The notes under the pieces were generated by a model. That model did not search any database. It was given only the letters and a program-made list of their open reading frames with translations, and was not told where the DNA came from. A stretch of DNA of 35,605 nt, taken from Clostridia bacterium (GTDB taxonomy: Bacteria > Bacillota > Clostridia > Christensenellales > Aristaeellaceae). The stretch lies in the NCBI GenBank assembly GCA_900769075.1, contig CAAGFE010000018.1, positions 1 to 35,605 on the forward strand, written 5' to 3'. Below are positions 14,108-23,747 of the stretch, piece by piece. Each line of letters opens with the position of its first letter. Positions within the stretch are counted from its first letter, which is position 1. The position numbers and the translations under genes are program-made.

Positions 14108-14136
14108 ATTATACCATCATTCTCGGGGAAATTCAA
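14108..14136 (-). promoter_or_regulatory. Promoter of pduL
   Basis: TTGAAT (14136-14131), a 17-nt spacer and TATAAT (14113-14108) with an extended TGG before the -10, all on the minus strand, 38 nt upstream of the pduL start. Confidence 0.85.
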
Positions 14137-14222
14137 TGTCCTTTTCGGGTTTTTCCCGCGGATTCCATCAGTTTTTCCGGTTCCGTCCGCGGCATGCCGG
14201 CAGGGATACGCCCCGGACGGCG

Positions 14223-14522
14223 TCAGTCGCCCGAACGGCTGTCGATGAAGCCGCACATCTTCCCCTCGTGCCAGCGGGTGAACGGCTCCCGCGCGCCTGG
14301 GATGACATGCTGGTTTTCATCCGCTGTTCCGCCTCTGCGGCGGTATCTGTGAGGAAGATCAATATCCGGCGGACAGGGACGGAGCTCGTCGCCCATCAGG
14401 TCGATTTCCGCCTCGTACAGGCCCTTTTGGAGCCCTGCGCCGATCTCCTGCACCGCGCCGTGCATCAGGCGCAGATCAACCGGGCCGGGACAGCCCGCAA
14501 TCCGGGCGCTGCGGATGAGCAT
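14223..14522 (-). CDS. Short amidohydrolase-like fragment
   Basis: A 99-aa frame with a strong AGGAGGTG site. Its first 45 residues (MLIRSARIAGCPGPVDLRL, then GAVQEIGAGLQKG, then EAEIDLMGD) match the small N-terminal beta domain that starts dihydroorotases and related amidohydrolases. The usual PGFIDxHxH metal site does not follow, and the remainder (CPPDIDLPHRYRRRGG onwards) is unlike that family. It is probably a truncated remnant, or a small protein built on that domain. It lies after a terminator, with no visible promoter of its own. Confidence 0.45.
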   Translation of the reverse strand: MLIRSARIAGCPGPVDLRLMHGAVQEIGAGLQKGLYEAEIDLMGDELRPCPPDIDLPHRYRRRGGTADENQHVIPGAREPFTRWHEGKMCGFIDSRSGD

Positions 14523-14536
14523 GGGGCACCTCCTGT

Positions 14537-14565
14537 AAAAAAGGTCGCACCGTTGCCGGTGCGAC
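14537..14565 (-). terminator. Terminator of the FxLYD-like gene
   Basis: GTCGCACC (14544-14551) pairs with GGTGCGAC (14558-14565), followed on the minus strand by CTTTTTT. It lies 16 nt past the stop codon at 14581. Confidence 0.92.
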
Positions 14566-14580
14566 TTGTTCCGTTCGGAA

Positions 14581-15270
14581 TTACTTCTCCATCAGAACAT
14601 AGGAAATCGCGTCCACGCTCGCGGGAACAATCCCATTTGCGGCGAAGTAATCCGTATAGTTTGTCGGAATATCCAGGCGCACCATCACGCTTTGTCCGGG
14701 CATGATGCCGATCTCACTATACAGCGATTTTGAATCAAGGTAGATGATGTTTTCCTCCGCGTCCAGCAGGGCAAACACTGTTTCAACGCTATACAAAACC
14801 TTGTCCGTCGGATTGGTGACCTGCGCATACAGGTAGTTGTGCGTCTGCCATTCTTCCTTCACGCCCATTTCAAAGCTGGCCTCAGCGGGCAGCCGGAAGG
14901 CGACCCGGCTGTTGTCGCTCTTGCCGACGAGGGTCAGCATGTAATCAGCCGGAACCTGATTCTCTTCCAACCCATCATACATGCGGACATAGGTGTACTC
15001 TCCGGGCTGAAGGTAGGTCGCATATGCATTATGGTAATCCGTGGAAGACAGCACATCGCCGTTTTCATCGTAGATTTCAAGCACGCCTGCGTTGACCTTG
15101 ATCGGCCGGTCGCCGGAATTCTCAACCTTCGCATACGCATAGACATAGCGTCCGTAGCTGACGACAAAGTGATAGTTTTCCTGTGTCACATTCAGCTTTC
15201 CGGCAGCCAGCGCGGGAACAGACGCAAGGCAAAGCATCATCGCCAACATCAAACATACGGTTTTCTTCAT
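14581..15270 (-). CDS. Secreted FxLYD-like domain protein
   Basis: A 229-aa exported protein with signal peptide MKKTVCLMLAMMLCLASVPA then LAAG. Two beta-sandwich halves are visible: YVYAYAKVENSGDRPIKV with LEIYDENGDVL, and YLYAQVTNPTDKVLYSV with FALLDAEENI. This is the repeated pattern of FxLYD-type domains (a conserved Asn, then a LxD/DxxG strand). Its role is unknown; it probably acts at the cell surface. The ATG at 15270 follows a GGAGGTG site. Confidence 0.8.
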   Translation of the reverse strand: MKKTVCLMLAMMLCLASVPALAAGKLNVTQENYHFVVSYGRYVYAYAKVENSGDRPIKVNAGVLEIYDENGDVLSSTDYHNAYATYLQPGEYTYVRMYDGLEENQVPADYMLTLVGKSDNSRVAFRLPAEASFEMGVKEEWQTHNYLYAQVTNPTDKVLYSVETVFALLDAEENIIYLDSKSLYSEIGIMPGQSVMVRLDIPTNYTDYFAANGIVPASVDAISYVLMEK

Positions 15271-15325
15271 GAAATGCACCTCCAATGTTTCATGGTCGTG
15301 CGCTTATTGCAGCAAAACGCAAATG

Positions 15326-15349
15326 GGCTGCACCAAAGCTGATGCAGCC
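15326..15349 (-). terminator. Hairpin downstream of tpiA
   Basis: GGCTGCA (15326-15332) pairs with TGCAGCC (15343-15349), extendable by two G-containing pairs. The minus-strand tail CATTTGCGTTTT is imperfect, so this is a moderate terminator. Confidence 0.6.
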
Positions 15350-15362
15350 TCCTTTGACCGGC

Positions 15363-16115
15363 TTACTTGTCGTAGTTGACCACCAGGGAGAAGTCCGCCG
15401 CCTTCAGGGACGCGCCGCCGATCAGGCCGCCGTCGATCTCGGGCTGCGCCATCAGGCCCTTGACGTTCTTGGGGTTCATGGAGCCGCCGTACTGGATGCG
15501 CACCTTGTCCGCGCATTCCTGACCGTACTTGCGGGCGATGGCCTTGCGGATCACGCCGATGGTCTCGTTGGCCTGCTCGTCGGTGGCGGTCAGGCCGGTG
15601 CCGATGGCCCACACGGGCTCGTAGGCGACGATCACGTCCGCCACCTGCGCTGAGGTCAGGCCGTTGAGCGCCATGATGGTCTGGTAGTCCACCAGGCCGT
15701 CGGTCGCGCCGGCTTCGCGGACGTCCTTCATCTCACCCACGCACAGGATGACCTTCAATCCGGCCGCCACGGCCGCCAGCACGCGCTGGTTGACGGTCTG
15801 GTCGGTCTCGCCGAAGTACTGACGGCGCTCGGAGTGGCCGATGACCACATACTCCACGCCGGCAGCGACCAGCATGTCCGCACTCAGCTCGCCGGTGTAG
15901 GCGCCGGACTTGGCCCAGTGCACGTTCTGCGCGCCGACCTTGATGTTGGAGCCGGCAGCGGCTTCCTTCACGGCAGCGATGTCCACCGCGGGGACGCATA
16001 CGACCACGTCGCAGCCAGCGTCCGCCACCAGGGGCTTGAGCTCGCTGACCAGGGCGGCAGCCTCGGCGGGGGTCTTGTTCATCTTCCAGTTACCGGCAAT
16101 GATGGGCTTACGCAT
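15363..16115 (-). CDS. tpiA: Triosephosphate isomerase
   Basis: A 250-aa TIM-barrel enzyme that interconverts dihydroxyacetone phosphate and glyceraldehyde 3-phosphate in glycolysis. The start MRKPIIAGNWKMNK holds the substrate-binding Asn and Lys. VIGHSERR carries the catalytic His, YEPVWAIGTG the catalytic Glu, and IQYGGSM the phosphate-binding loop. I chose the ATG at 16115, six bases after GAGGTG; an upstream ATG at 16133 overlaps that site. It lies downstream of pgk across a palindrome-rich spacer. Confidence 0.98.
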   Translation of the reverse strand: MRKPIIAGNWKMNKTPAEAAALVSELKPLVADAGCDVVVCVPAVDIAAVKEAAAGSNIKVGAQNVHWAKSGAYTGELSADMLVAAGVEYVVIGHSERRQYFGETDQTVNQRVLAAVAAGLKVILCVGEMKDVREAGATDGLVDYQTIMALNGLTSAQVADVIVAYEPVWAIGTGLTATDEQANETIGVIRKAIARKYGQECADKVRIQYGGSMNPKNVKGLMAQPEIDGGLIGGASLKAADFSLVVNYDK

Positions 16116-16148
16116 TGGAATCACCTCATTCAATTATTTGCAGGGAAA

Positions 16149-16424
16149 AGCCGTCCCCGCACGGATACGGGGACGGTTCGGAGTATCGACAAACCAATAG
16201 GAGGCGTCGGAGGGGCCGCAGCCCCTTTGACTTTAGATCGAAAATCGGCGACATGTGCGGCGATTTTCGCGCGATTTCGTTAGAAATCGCTTCCTTACAC
16301 GAACGAACGGCCGGAAGAACGGCTTGCCGTTCGACCAGTGAGTGAGTGCAAAATCTCGACAAAGTGCCTTCGGCACTTTGTCGATGCTCTGAGCCGTCCC
16401 CGCACGGATACGGGGACGGTTCGG
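16149..16424. repeat. Palindrome array between pgk and tpiA
   Basis: This 340-nt spacer holds no gene. An identical 33-nt unit, itself a hairpin (CCGTCCCC/GGGGACGG), lies at 16149-16181 and 16392-16424. Between them are further palindromes: GGGGCCGCAGCCCC (16213-16226), CGAAAATCG with CGATTTTCG (16239-16270), GCGATTTC with GAAATCGC (16272-16291), a GAACGGC/GCCGTTC stem (16317-16334), and a perfect 13-bp stem TCGACAAAGTGCC with its complement (16357-16385). Positions 16200-16233 resemble 61-94. This looks like a compound REP/BIME-like intergenic element. As RNA it could separate pgk from tpiA expression. Confidence 0.75.
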
Positions 16425-16472
16425 TTATACATGCGGGAATCATCCGAGGACACGCAAGCCCTCTGACGGGAA

Positions 16473-17669
<1,197 letters not shown>

Positions 17670-17737
17670 TGGAATGCACACTCCTTCAAAAATCGTCAAA
17701 GTGTAGTTGTATATTTGAGCGCCCGAGGGCGTACAAA

Positions 17738-18766
17738 TCAGGGTTGGAGCAGCCGAAGCATTTCCCGCGCCGCGCCCTCATCGGTGACGAGCAAGGCGTG
17801 CCGGTCATGCTTCAGGACTGCGATGATGGCTTCCGCCTTATGCTTGCCGCCTGCCACGGCGATCATTCGGCAGCTGGGGGTGAGCCGGGCCAGGTCCACG
17901 CCGACGCTGGAGGATTCCAGCAGGCAGCGGCCCTCCCGGTCGAAATACGCGCCGAAGGACTCGCCCACCGCGCCCTCTGCAAGCAGCCGGCGCGCCTGGG
18001 ACGGGGCGATCTTGCTTTCCCGCAGCATCTTCTCCGCGCAGCCCACGCCATGGAGAATCACGTCCGCCCGCTGGATCAGCTCCATCGCCTCGCGGATCTC
18101 CGGCAGGCGGAGCATTTCCTGCTTGGCGGCATCATCCATATAATCGGGCAGATGAATCAGCCGGTGATGCCCGCCCAGCCGCTCCGCGATCTCCGCCGCG
18201 AGGGTATTGGCCTGGGTGTGAACGGACTTGCCCCAGCCGCCGCGGGCCGGAACCACCATCACATGCAGGGGCGAGGCGCTGTGCATATAGCGGGCCGTTG
18301 CCGCCATGGTCGAGCCGCCTGCCACCGCCAGCGTCGCGCCGGAATGCAGCATGCCGCGCACGCGCTGGGCTGCCGCGCGGCCGATCTCATCGATCACGCT
18401 CTCATCCTCGTCCGCATCGCCGGGCACGATGCTCACCCGGCCCACCTGCAGGCATGCCGCGAGGGTTTCCTCCAGGCCGGTCAGGTCATTCAGCGCGCGG
18501 GTAAAGGCCTGTATCGCCGGGAGCATTTCCCGGGCCTTGTCGGTCAGTGCCATGCCTGCAGGGTCCAGGCTGATGAAGCCCTGTTCCCTCAGGGTATTGG
18601 CACAGGCACGGATTTCCCGCTCCGTCAGGCGGAGCTTGGCCGCCAGCTGACGCCGTCCCACAGGCGCCATGGCGGCGATGCGTTCCAGCACCAGCGCGCG
18701 CTGCGCCATTTCCGCCGCAAGATCGGGTGCAAGGGTCTGCATCAGCCAAACGAAATCGTTTTGCAT
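17738..18766 (-). CDS. cggR: CggR-like SorC-family regulator
   Basis: A 342-aa transcription regulator with an N-terminal winged-HTH (ERIAAMAPVGRRQLAAKL onwards, about residues 25-75) and a C-terminal SorC sugar-phosphate-sensing domain. VAGGSTMA, PARGGWG and HGVGCAEKML are typical ligand-site segments. In Bacillus, CggR represses the gapA-pgk-tpi operon and is released by fructose 1,6-bisphosphate. Here it precedes pgk-tpiA directly and gap is not in the window. The ATG at 18766 follows AAGGAGG; the open frame extends upstream of it but has no other good start. Confidence 0.88.
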   Translation of the reverse strand: MQNDFVWLMQTLAPDLAAEMAQRALVLERIAAMAPVGRRQLAAKLRLTEREIRACANTLREQGFISLDPAGMALTDKAREMLPAIQAFTRALNDLTGLEETLAACLQVGRVSIVPGDADEDESVIDEIGRAAAQRVRGMLHSGATLAVAGGSTMAATARYMHSASPLHVMVVPARGGWGKSVHTQANTLAAEIAERLGGHHRLIHLPDYMDDAAKQEMLRLPEIREAMELIQRADVILHGVGCAEKMLRESKIAPSQARRLLAEGAVGESFGAYFDREGRCLLESSSVGVDLARLTPSCRMIAVAGGKHKAEAIIAVLKHDRHALLVTDEGAAREMLRLLQP

Positions 18767-18812
18767 GCTGCCTCCTTGCACATACGGGTTGTTTGAATTC
18801 GCCGACGCTTCT

Positions 18813-18841
18813 ATTTTACCACGTTTCCCCTGCCTTGGCAA
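18813..18841 (-). promoter_or_regulatory. Promoter of cggR-pgk-tpiA
   Basis: TTGCCA (18841-18836), a 17-nt spacer and TAAAAT (18818-18813) with TGG before the -10, on the minus strand, 46 nt upstream of the cggR start. A CggR operator cannot be picked out with confidence. Confidence 0.7.
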
Positions 18842-18933
18842 GGCCCGGCGGGATGAAAAACGCCCGCCCGTTCCCTTTTTTGTCAGAAATTTCACGATTC
18901 CTCCGCATATCCTGTACCGGAGGTGATTCCCGG

Positions 18934-19191
18934 ATGGATATCCAGGCCCTGGTCCCCATCGGCGTGCTCATCCTGACCGCCCTGCTCCTGACCTTTCTGG
19001 CGCTGCGGTATGATCCGCAAAAACCCCATGCGCGCTGGCTGCGGCATGGGGTCGTAGGCTTATTGATGCTTTGCCTGTGGAACGCACTGCCCCTGCCCCA
19101 CCTGGGGGTGAATCCCCTGTCGGTGCTGGTCACGGGCACGCTGGGGCTGCCGGGACTCGGGCTGATGGCGGTCATGAACCTGATGCCGTGA
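18934..19191 (+). CDS. bofA: BofA-family membrane protein
   Basis: An 85-aa membrane protein and the only host gene on the plus strand. Two hydrophobic segments span about 8-25 and 40-55, followed by the BofA signature GVNPLSVLVTGTLGLPGLGL. In Bacillus, BofA holds the SpoIVFB protease inactive and so delays pro-sigma-K processing in sporulation. The start at 18934 has GGAGGTG upstream. It is divergent from cggR and convergent with thiI, with 9 nt between stops. Confidence 0.85.
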   Translation: MDIQALVPIGVLILTALLLTFLALRYDPQKPHARWLRHGVVGLLMLCLWNALPLPHLGVNPLSVLVTGTLGLPGLGLMAVMNLMP

Positions 19192-19200
19192 CCGGGCCGG

Positions 19201-20346
19201 TCAGCAGGTGACGATCTCGATGCCGTCCATGGCCTCCTGAATCAGCCCCTCCACGTCCAGCCGGCTCTCGCCCAGGAGGATCATGTCCAGCTTGGGATGG
19301 GTCGCGGGATGCCGGGGCGTGAACACGGTGCAGCAGTCCTCATAGGGCAGGCTGGAGGTTTCCATGGTGCCGATTTTTTCCGCGATGGCCACGATTTCCG
19401 ACTTGTCAAAGCCAATGACCGGGCGGAACACGGGCATATCCACCACCATGTCGGTGGTGCCCAGGGCCGTCATGGTCTGGGAGGCCACCTGACCGATGGA
19501 TTCGCCGGTGATGAGGGCTTCCGCGCCCTCGATGCGGGCCACCCGCTCCGCGATGCGCATCATGAAGCGGCGCATGATGAGGGTTGTGTACTCCTCGGGG
19601 CACTTCTCGTGGATCTCCATCTGAATCCTGGTGAAGGGCACGATGTGCACCCGGATGCCGCAGCAGCTTTCGCTCAGGATGCGGGCCAGATCCAGCACCT
19701 TCTCCTTGGCGCGGTCGGAGGTATAGGGGTAGGAATGGAAGTGCACCGCGCTGATGTGCACGCCGCGCTTGGCGATCATCCAGCCGGCCACGGGGCTGTC
19801 GATGCCGCCGGAGAGCAGCAGGGTCGCCTTGCCGTTGGTGCCCACCGGCATGCCGCCCACCGCGGGCACAACCTTCACATACAGGTAGGCGTGATCGCGG
19901 ATCTCGACGTTCAGCACATGGTCGGGCTTCTTCACGTCCACGGAGAGGTTTCTGTTCGCCATCAGCACCCGATGGCCGATTTCGCCGTTGATGGTGGGGC
20001 TGTCCAGCGGATAGCGCTTGTCGGAGCGGCGAGCGCTCACCTTGAAGGTACCGCGCAGATCCGACATCATGGCGACGGCCTGGGCCGCCACGGCGTCGAA
20101 GTCCTCCTTGGGCATCTCGATGGCCGGGCAGACGCTGTGCACGCCAAAGACCTTCGTCACCCGGCGGATGGCCTCGTCCTGGTCGTCATAGCCGGTGACG
20201 AAGATGCGGCTGTCGTTGAGGTAGACCGTCGCGCCCAGATCCTGCACGGCGCGCTTGACGCGCTTGACCAGCGCGCGCATGAAAACGGGGCGGTTCTGCC
20301 CCTTGAGGAAAATCTCGCCATAGCGGACGAGCAGCAGTTCACGCAT
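19201..20346 (-). CDS. thiI: tRNA 4-thiouridine sulfurtransferase ThiI
   Basis: A 381-aa protein that adds sulfur to U8 of tRNA and may supply sulfur for thiamine thiazole. A ferredoxin-like and THUMP region covers about 1-165. The PP-loop ATP site is LLLSGGIDSPVAGW near 176-189. It lacks the C-terminal rhodanese domain of the E. coli enzyme, as expected in Bacillota, where a dedicated cysteine desulfurase delivers sulfur. That partner is encoded 12 nt upstream. Confidence 0.96.
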   Translation of the reverse strand: MRELLLVRYGEIFLKGQNRPVFMRALVKRVKRAVQDLGATVYLNDSRIFVTGYDDQDEAIRRVTKVFGVHSVCPAIEMPKEDFDAVAAQAVAMMSDLRGTFKVSARRSDKRYPLDSPTINGEIGHRVLMANRNLSVDVKKPDHVLNVEIRDHAYLYVKVVPAVGGMPVGTNGKATLLLSGGIDSPVAGWMIAKRGVHISAVHFHSYPYTSDRAKEKVLDLARILSESCCGIRVHIVPFTRIQMEIHEKCPEEYTTLIMRRFMMRIAERVARIEGAEALITGESIGQVASQTMTALGTTDMVVDMPVFRPVIGFDKSEIVAIAEKIGTMETSSLPYEDCCTVFTPRHPATHPKLDMILLGESRLDVEGLIQEAMDGIEIVTC

Positions 20347-20358
20347 GTAGGTTGCTCC

Positions 20359-21519
20359 TTATCGTCTGACAAATGCCTTGAGCATGTCGTAATGTTTCCT
20401 GATGGTCGCCACGGTGTAGTCAATCTCCTCCTCCGTCAGCGCGGGGCAGAGGGAGAAGCGCAATGCGCAGTCGGCCTCGGCGGTGGACAGGCCCATCGCC
20501 GTCAGCACGGAGGACACCTTCTGCTTGTGGGCCCCGCAGGCGCTGCCGGCACTGACGTAAACGCCGTCCCCCTCCAGGGCAAAGAGCATCGTCTGGCTGC
20601 GGATGGGCGCGAGGGTCACGTTGAGGATATGGGGCGCGCAGGCCGGGTCGTCCAGCGCCGGGCCGTTGAGCTTCGCCGCGGGAACGGCCTCCTGAATGCC
20701 TGCCCAGAGTCGCTTTTTGAGCGCCATCATATGGGCCGCAGCGTCCTCCGGATAGGTGCGGACAGCCTCGCCCATGCCCACGATGCCGGGGACGTTCTCC
20801 GTGCCGGAGCGCAGCTCGCCTTCCTGACCGCCCCCGTAGACTATGGGGGCAACCCGGTGCCCCTTGCGGAGGATCAGCCCGCCCACGCCCTTGCTGGCAT
20901 GGAGCTTATGCCCCGAGAAGGCATAGGACTGAATCCCGGACTTGCCAAAGTGGAAGGGTACACGCAAAAATCCCTGCACGCCGTCCACATGGATGGCCGC
21001 CTGGGGGCAGTACCGGTCGCGGAGCTTCACCACCGCGTCGATGGGCTGGATGGCCCCGACCTCGTTGTTCACCTGCATGAGGGTGATCAGGCGGACGTCC
21101 TCGCCCAGCATGGCTTCGAGCTTTTCCAGGTCGCAGACGCCGGTCTTTGTCACGGGGATATGCGCCACCCGGTGGCCCATGCGCTCGATCTCCTGCGCGC
21201 AGTTGAGCACCGCCGGATGCTCCACGCTGAAAAGCAGCACGCGCCCGGGCTTCTTCACCGTGCGCAGATAGCCGAGGATGGCGAGGTTGTCCGCCTCGGT
21301 GCCGCCGGCGGTGAACACCAGCGTGTGCCCCGCCGCGCCCGCGGCCTTCAGGCAGCTCTCCCGGGCGGCGGACATCAGCTTTTCCGCCTGCATGGCGGGC
21401 TGATAGAGGGCGCTGGGGTTATGCCAGGTTTCCGTCAAAACCCGGAGCATAGCAGCCACCACCGCATCCGACGGACGGGTGGTGGCGCTGTTGTCCAGAT
21501 ATACGTTTCTCTTCGGCAT
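20359..21519 (-). CDS. Cysteine desulfurase
   Basis: A 386-aa PLP enzyme of the NifS/IscS class that takes sulfur from cysteine. It has YLDNSATT at the start, TAGGTEADN, the PLP lysine in SGHKLH (K205) and the sulfur-carrying cysteine in SAGSACGAH (C328). The pairing with thiI matches the NifZ-ThiI arrangement in Bacillus, so tRNA thiolation is the likely purpose. It is downstream of the DUF6106 gene with 5 nt between them. Confidence 0.94.
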   Translation of the reverse strand: MPKRNVYLDNSATTRPSDAVVAAMLRVLTETWHNPSALYQPAMQAEKLMSAARESCLKAAGAAGHTLVFTAGGTEADNLAILGYLRTVKKPGRVLLFSVEHPAVLNCAQEIERMGHRVAHIPVTKTGVCDLEKLEAMLGEDVRLITLMQVNNEVGAIQPIDAVVKLRDRYCPQAAIHVDGVQGFLRVPFHFGKSGIQSYAFSGHKLHASKGVGGLILRKGHRVAPIVYGGGQEGELRSGTENVPGIVGMGEAVRTYPEDAAAHMMALKKRLWAGIQEAVPAAKLNGPALDDPACAPHILNVTLAPIRSQTMLFALEGDGVYVSAGSACGAHKQKVSSVLTAMGLSTAEADCALRFSLCPALTEEEIDYTVATIRKHYDMLKAFVRR

Positions 21520-21524
21520 GAAAA

Positions 21525-22058
21525 TCAGTTCTCCTGATACGCGCCGTAGGGCAGGTAGTGCTTGATATAGTCCACCATTTCCTCGCTGGGTTCAAAGACG
21601 ATGACGCTCTTCTTGCCCTCCTTGGAGAAGGCCAGATAGTACAGCTCCGCATCCCGGTTGAGGAACCAGCGCAGGTGCTTCACGTCATTGCCGGAGGTAT
21701 GGCGGCGGAAGGAACCGCTCTGCACCCTGCCGAAGGCATCCACCTTCGCCACGTTCAGGCTGCCCAGGGACTTGCGCTTCTTGTTGTTGAACACCATCGC
21801 AAAATCCAGCGAGCCATTGGTGAAGGTGTACTCATACTCGGTGCGGAACTTGTCGTGCTGGAACCACAGGGCAACCGCGATGCCCAGGAAAAGCACCGTG
21901 GGGATGATCGTGCCGGGGCCGAAGGAGTACATCATCATCTGCAGGCTCATAAAGCCCAGCAGCGCGCTGCCGATCATCAGCACCCAGCTGGCATAGTAGA
22001 GCACCTCATCCACGCCGCGCCTGTTCTTCTTCACGATCTCTTCCAGAAAACGATCCAT
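21525..22058 (-). CDS. DUF6106 family membrane protein
   Basis: A 177-aa protein starting MDRFLEEIVKKNRRGVDEVL, with two hydrophobic segments at about 22-42 and 48-66 and then a soluble C-terminal part containing NKKRKSLGSL and FEPSEEMVDYIKHYLP. The layout fits DUF6106, a Clostridia family with no known function. It is cotranscribed with the desulfurase gene downstream. Confidence 0.75.
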   Translation of the reverse strand: MDRFLEEIVKKNRRGVDEVLYYASWVLMIGSALLGFMSLQMMMYSFGPGTIIPTVLFLGIAVALWFQHDKFRTEYEYTFTNGSLDFAMVFNNKKRKSLGSLNVAKVDAFGRVQSGSFRRHTSGNDVKHLRWFLNRDAELYYLAFSKEGKKSVIVFEPSEEMVDYIKHYLPYGAYQEN

Positions 22059-22108
22059 TTGTTTTTCCTCCTGATCCTTTCATTCGTCCCGACATCGTCT
22101 CGGGAAAA

Positions 22109-22561
22109 TTACAGATAAATGTACGCCAGGCCCGTCAGCAGGCCCACAATAAAGCCGCCCGCGACCTCCACCTTCGTATGGCCGACCAGTTCCTTCAGCT
22201 CCAGATCGGTGATGGGCTGACCGTCCACGATCACCTTCCGGATGATTTCGTTGAGCACCTGGCCCTGCACGCCCGTTTCATGGCGCACGCCGGAGGCGTC
22301 ATACATGACGATGGCCGCCAGCACCACGGAGATCGCAAAGGCCGCCGTCTGGAAGCCCTCCGTCGCGCCAACCATCAGCGCGAGGGAAATCACAAACGCA
22401 GAATGGGAGGACGGCATGCCGCCGCTGCCGAAGAAGCGCCGCCAGTCCAGTTTCCTTTCGAGCAGCCAATACGTCGGTATTTTCAGCGCCTGAGCAACAA
22501 ACCAGGCGGTAAACGCGCACAGCAGCACGCGGTTTTGCAGGATGCCGGCAATGTCGTGCAA
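22109..22561 (-). CDS. Divergent PAP2 (DUF212/YuiD-like) membrane protein
   Basis: A 150-aa membrane protein of the DUF212 family, distantly related to PAP2 phosphatases. The hallmark GGMPSSHSAFV is present, along with MYDASGVRHETGVQGQVLN and a closing ELVGHTKVEVAGGFIVG. I start it at the TTG at 22561, because GGAGGAG lies six bases upstream and family members begin close to this point. An ATG at 22597 and a GTG at 22606 extend the frame but lack a ribosome-binding site. It lies just after ispA and may act on polyprenyl phosphates, which is inference. Confidence 0.85.
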   Translation of the reverse strand: MHDIAGILQNRVLLCAFTAWFVAQALKIPTYWLLERKLDWRRFFGSGGMPSSHSAFVISLALMVGATEGFQTAAFAISVVLAAIVMYDASGVRHETGVQGQVLNEIIRKVIVDGQPITDLELKELVGHTKVEVAGGFIVGLLTGLAYIYL

Positions 22562-22638
22562 GGTAATCTCCTCCGCTTCCCCTTCTGCAGGCACCATGAT
22601 CCGCACTGTACAGGGCGAATCATGCTCGTTCCGTTGTC

Positions 22639-23514
22639 TTATTTTACTCTGTTCAGGGTGCTTTGCGCAAGGGTTTTGAGGAAATTTGTGTCTCCCCGAA
22701 TCCCCTGGAGAGCCCCGATGGCCTTCGCCACCGCTTCCTGCGCATCCAGCCGGGTCTGCTCGATCCCCTTGACCGCAACCCAGGTCAGCTTGCCCTCCGC
22801 GGCGTCCTTGCCGGGGGTTTTGCCCAGGATCGCCGCGTCGCCCTCCACATCCAGCAGGTCGTCCACCATCTGGAAGGCCAGGCCAAGGTTCAACCCGTAG
22901 GTGCAGCCCGCCGCCACCGTCGCGTCATCCGCGCCGGCCAGGAGCAGCCCGGCCTCAACCGGCGCGGTCAGCAGATCCGCCGTCTTGTGCCGGTGGATGT
23001 ATTCAACCTTATCCGGCATCGGCGCACTGCCCTCGCCCGTCACGTCCATCACCTGACCCGCCACCATGCCGGTCACGCCGGCCCGGCGGGCAATCGCCTC
23101 CGCCGCCCGGACGCCCCGCAGGTCACCCATGCAGACGGCGCTGCGCAGCATCAGCTCCATCGCGGCGGACAATAGTCCGTCCCCCGCCAGGATCGCCAGG
23201 CCCTCCCCGAACACCTTATGGTTCGTCGGGCGGCCCCGGCGAAGATCATCGTTGTCCATGGCGGGCAGGTCATCATGGATCAGGGAGTAGGTATGGATCA
23301 TTTCCAGCGCACAGGCAAAGGGCAGCGCTTCCTCCACATTGCCCCCCAGCGTGTCGCAGCTGGCCAGCAGCAGCACCGGGCGCAGCCGCTTTCCGCCTGC
23401 TGACAGGGAATAATCCATCGCCCTGAGCAGCGTTTCCGGGATTTCTCCCAGGGACGCCAGCTGAACGGACAGCGCGTCCTCCACCAGCTGCTGATACGCC
23501 GCGTAGGTGATCAT
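22639..23514 (-). CDS. ispA: Farnesyl/geranyl diphosphate synthase
   Basis: A 291-aa short-chain prenyl transferase that condenses isopentenyl diphosphate with allylic diphosphates. The first aspartate-rich motif DDLPAMD is at 81-87 and the second, DDLLDVEGD, is near 220. GGKRLRP is at 40-46. Its ATG overlaps the xseB stop (ATGA). The order xseA-xseB-ispA is conserved in many Bacillota. Confidence 0.96.
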   Translation of the reverse strand: MITYAAYQQLVEDALSVQLASLGEIPETLLRAMDYSLSAGGKRLRPVLLLASCDTLGGNVEEALPFACALEMIHTYSLIHDDLPAMDNDDLRRGRPTNHKVFGEGLAILAGDGLLSAAMELMLRSAVCMGDLRGVRAAEAIARRAGVTGMVAGQVMDVTGEGSAPMPDKVEYIHRHKTADLLTAPVEAGLLLAGADDATVAAGCTYGLNLGLAFQMVDDLLDVEGDAAILGKTPGKDAAEGKLTWVAVKGIEQTRLDAQEAVAKAIGALQGIRGDTNFLKTLAQSTLNRVK

Positions 23515-23747
23515 TCGTCCACCTCCAGGGGCATTTCCTCCTCCGTTCCGTCCGCCCCGCGGCGCAGGACGGTCAGCTTCTGCTGGGCGGTCTGCAGTTC
23601 CTTTTCCAGGGCCGTCAGCGCCTGCATGCCCTCCTCGTAGCGCCGGAGCGCCTCCTCCAGGGGCAGCGCGCCGGCTTCCATCTCGCCAATCAGCGCCTCC
23701 ACCTGGGCCAGCCGTTCCTCAAAGGTCGGTTTTTTCTTTGCTGCCAT
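23511..23747 (-). CDS. xseB: Exodeoxyribonuclease VII small subunit
   Basis: A 78-aa helical protein with FEERLAQVEALIGEMEAGALPLEEALRRYEEG-type family sequence. It joins XseA in exonuclease VII, which degrades single-stranded DNA. The ATG at 23747 has GGAGG 8 nt upstream. It overlaps the end of xseA by 29 nt and the start of ispA by 4 nt. Confidence 0.95.
   Translation of the reverse strand: MAAKKKPTFEERLAQVEALIGEMEAGALPLEEALRRYEEGMQALTALEKELQTAQQKLTVLRRGADGTEEEMPLEVDE

Noticed and set aside
16149..16424. CRISPR array
   Set aside because: Only two identical 33-nt units about 240 nt apart, with palindromes rather than unique spacers between them, and no cas genes.
19297..21537. 746-codon plus-strand frame opposite thiI and the cysteine desulfurase
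   Set aside because: Same kind of antisense artefact; it spans two well-defined genes on the other strand and has no ribosome-binding site.
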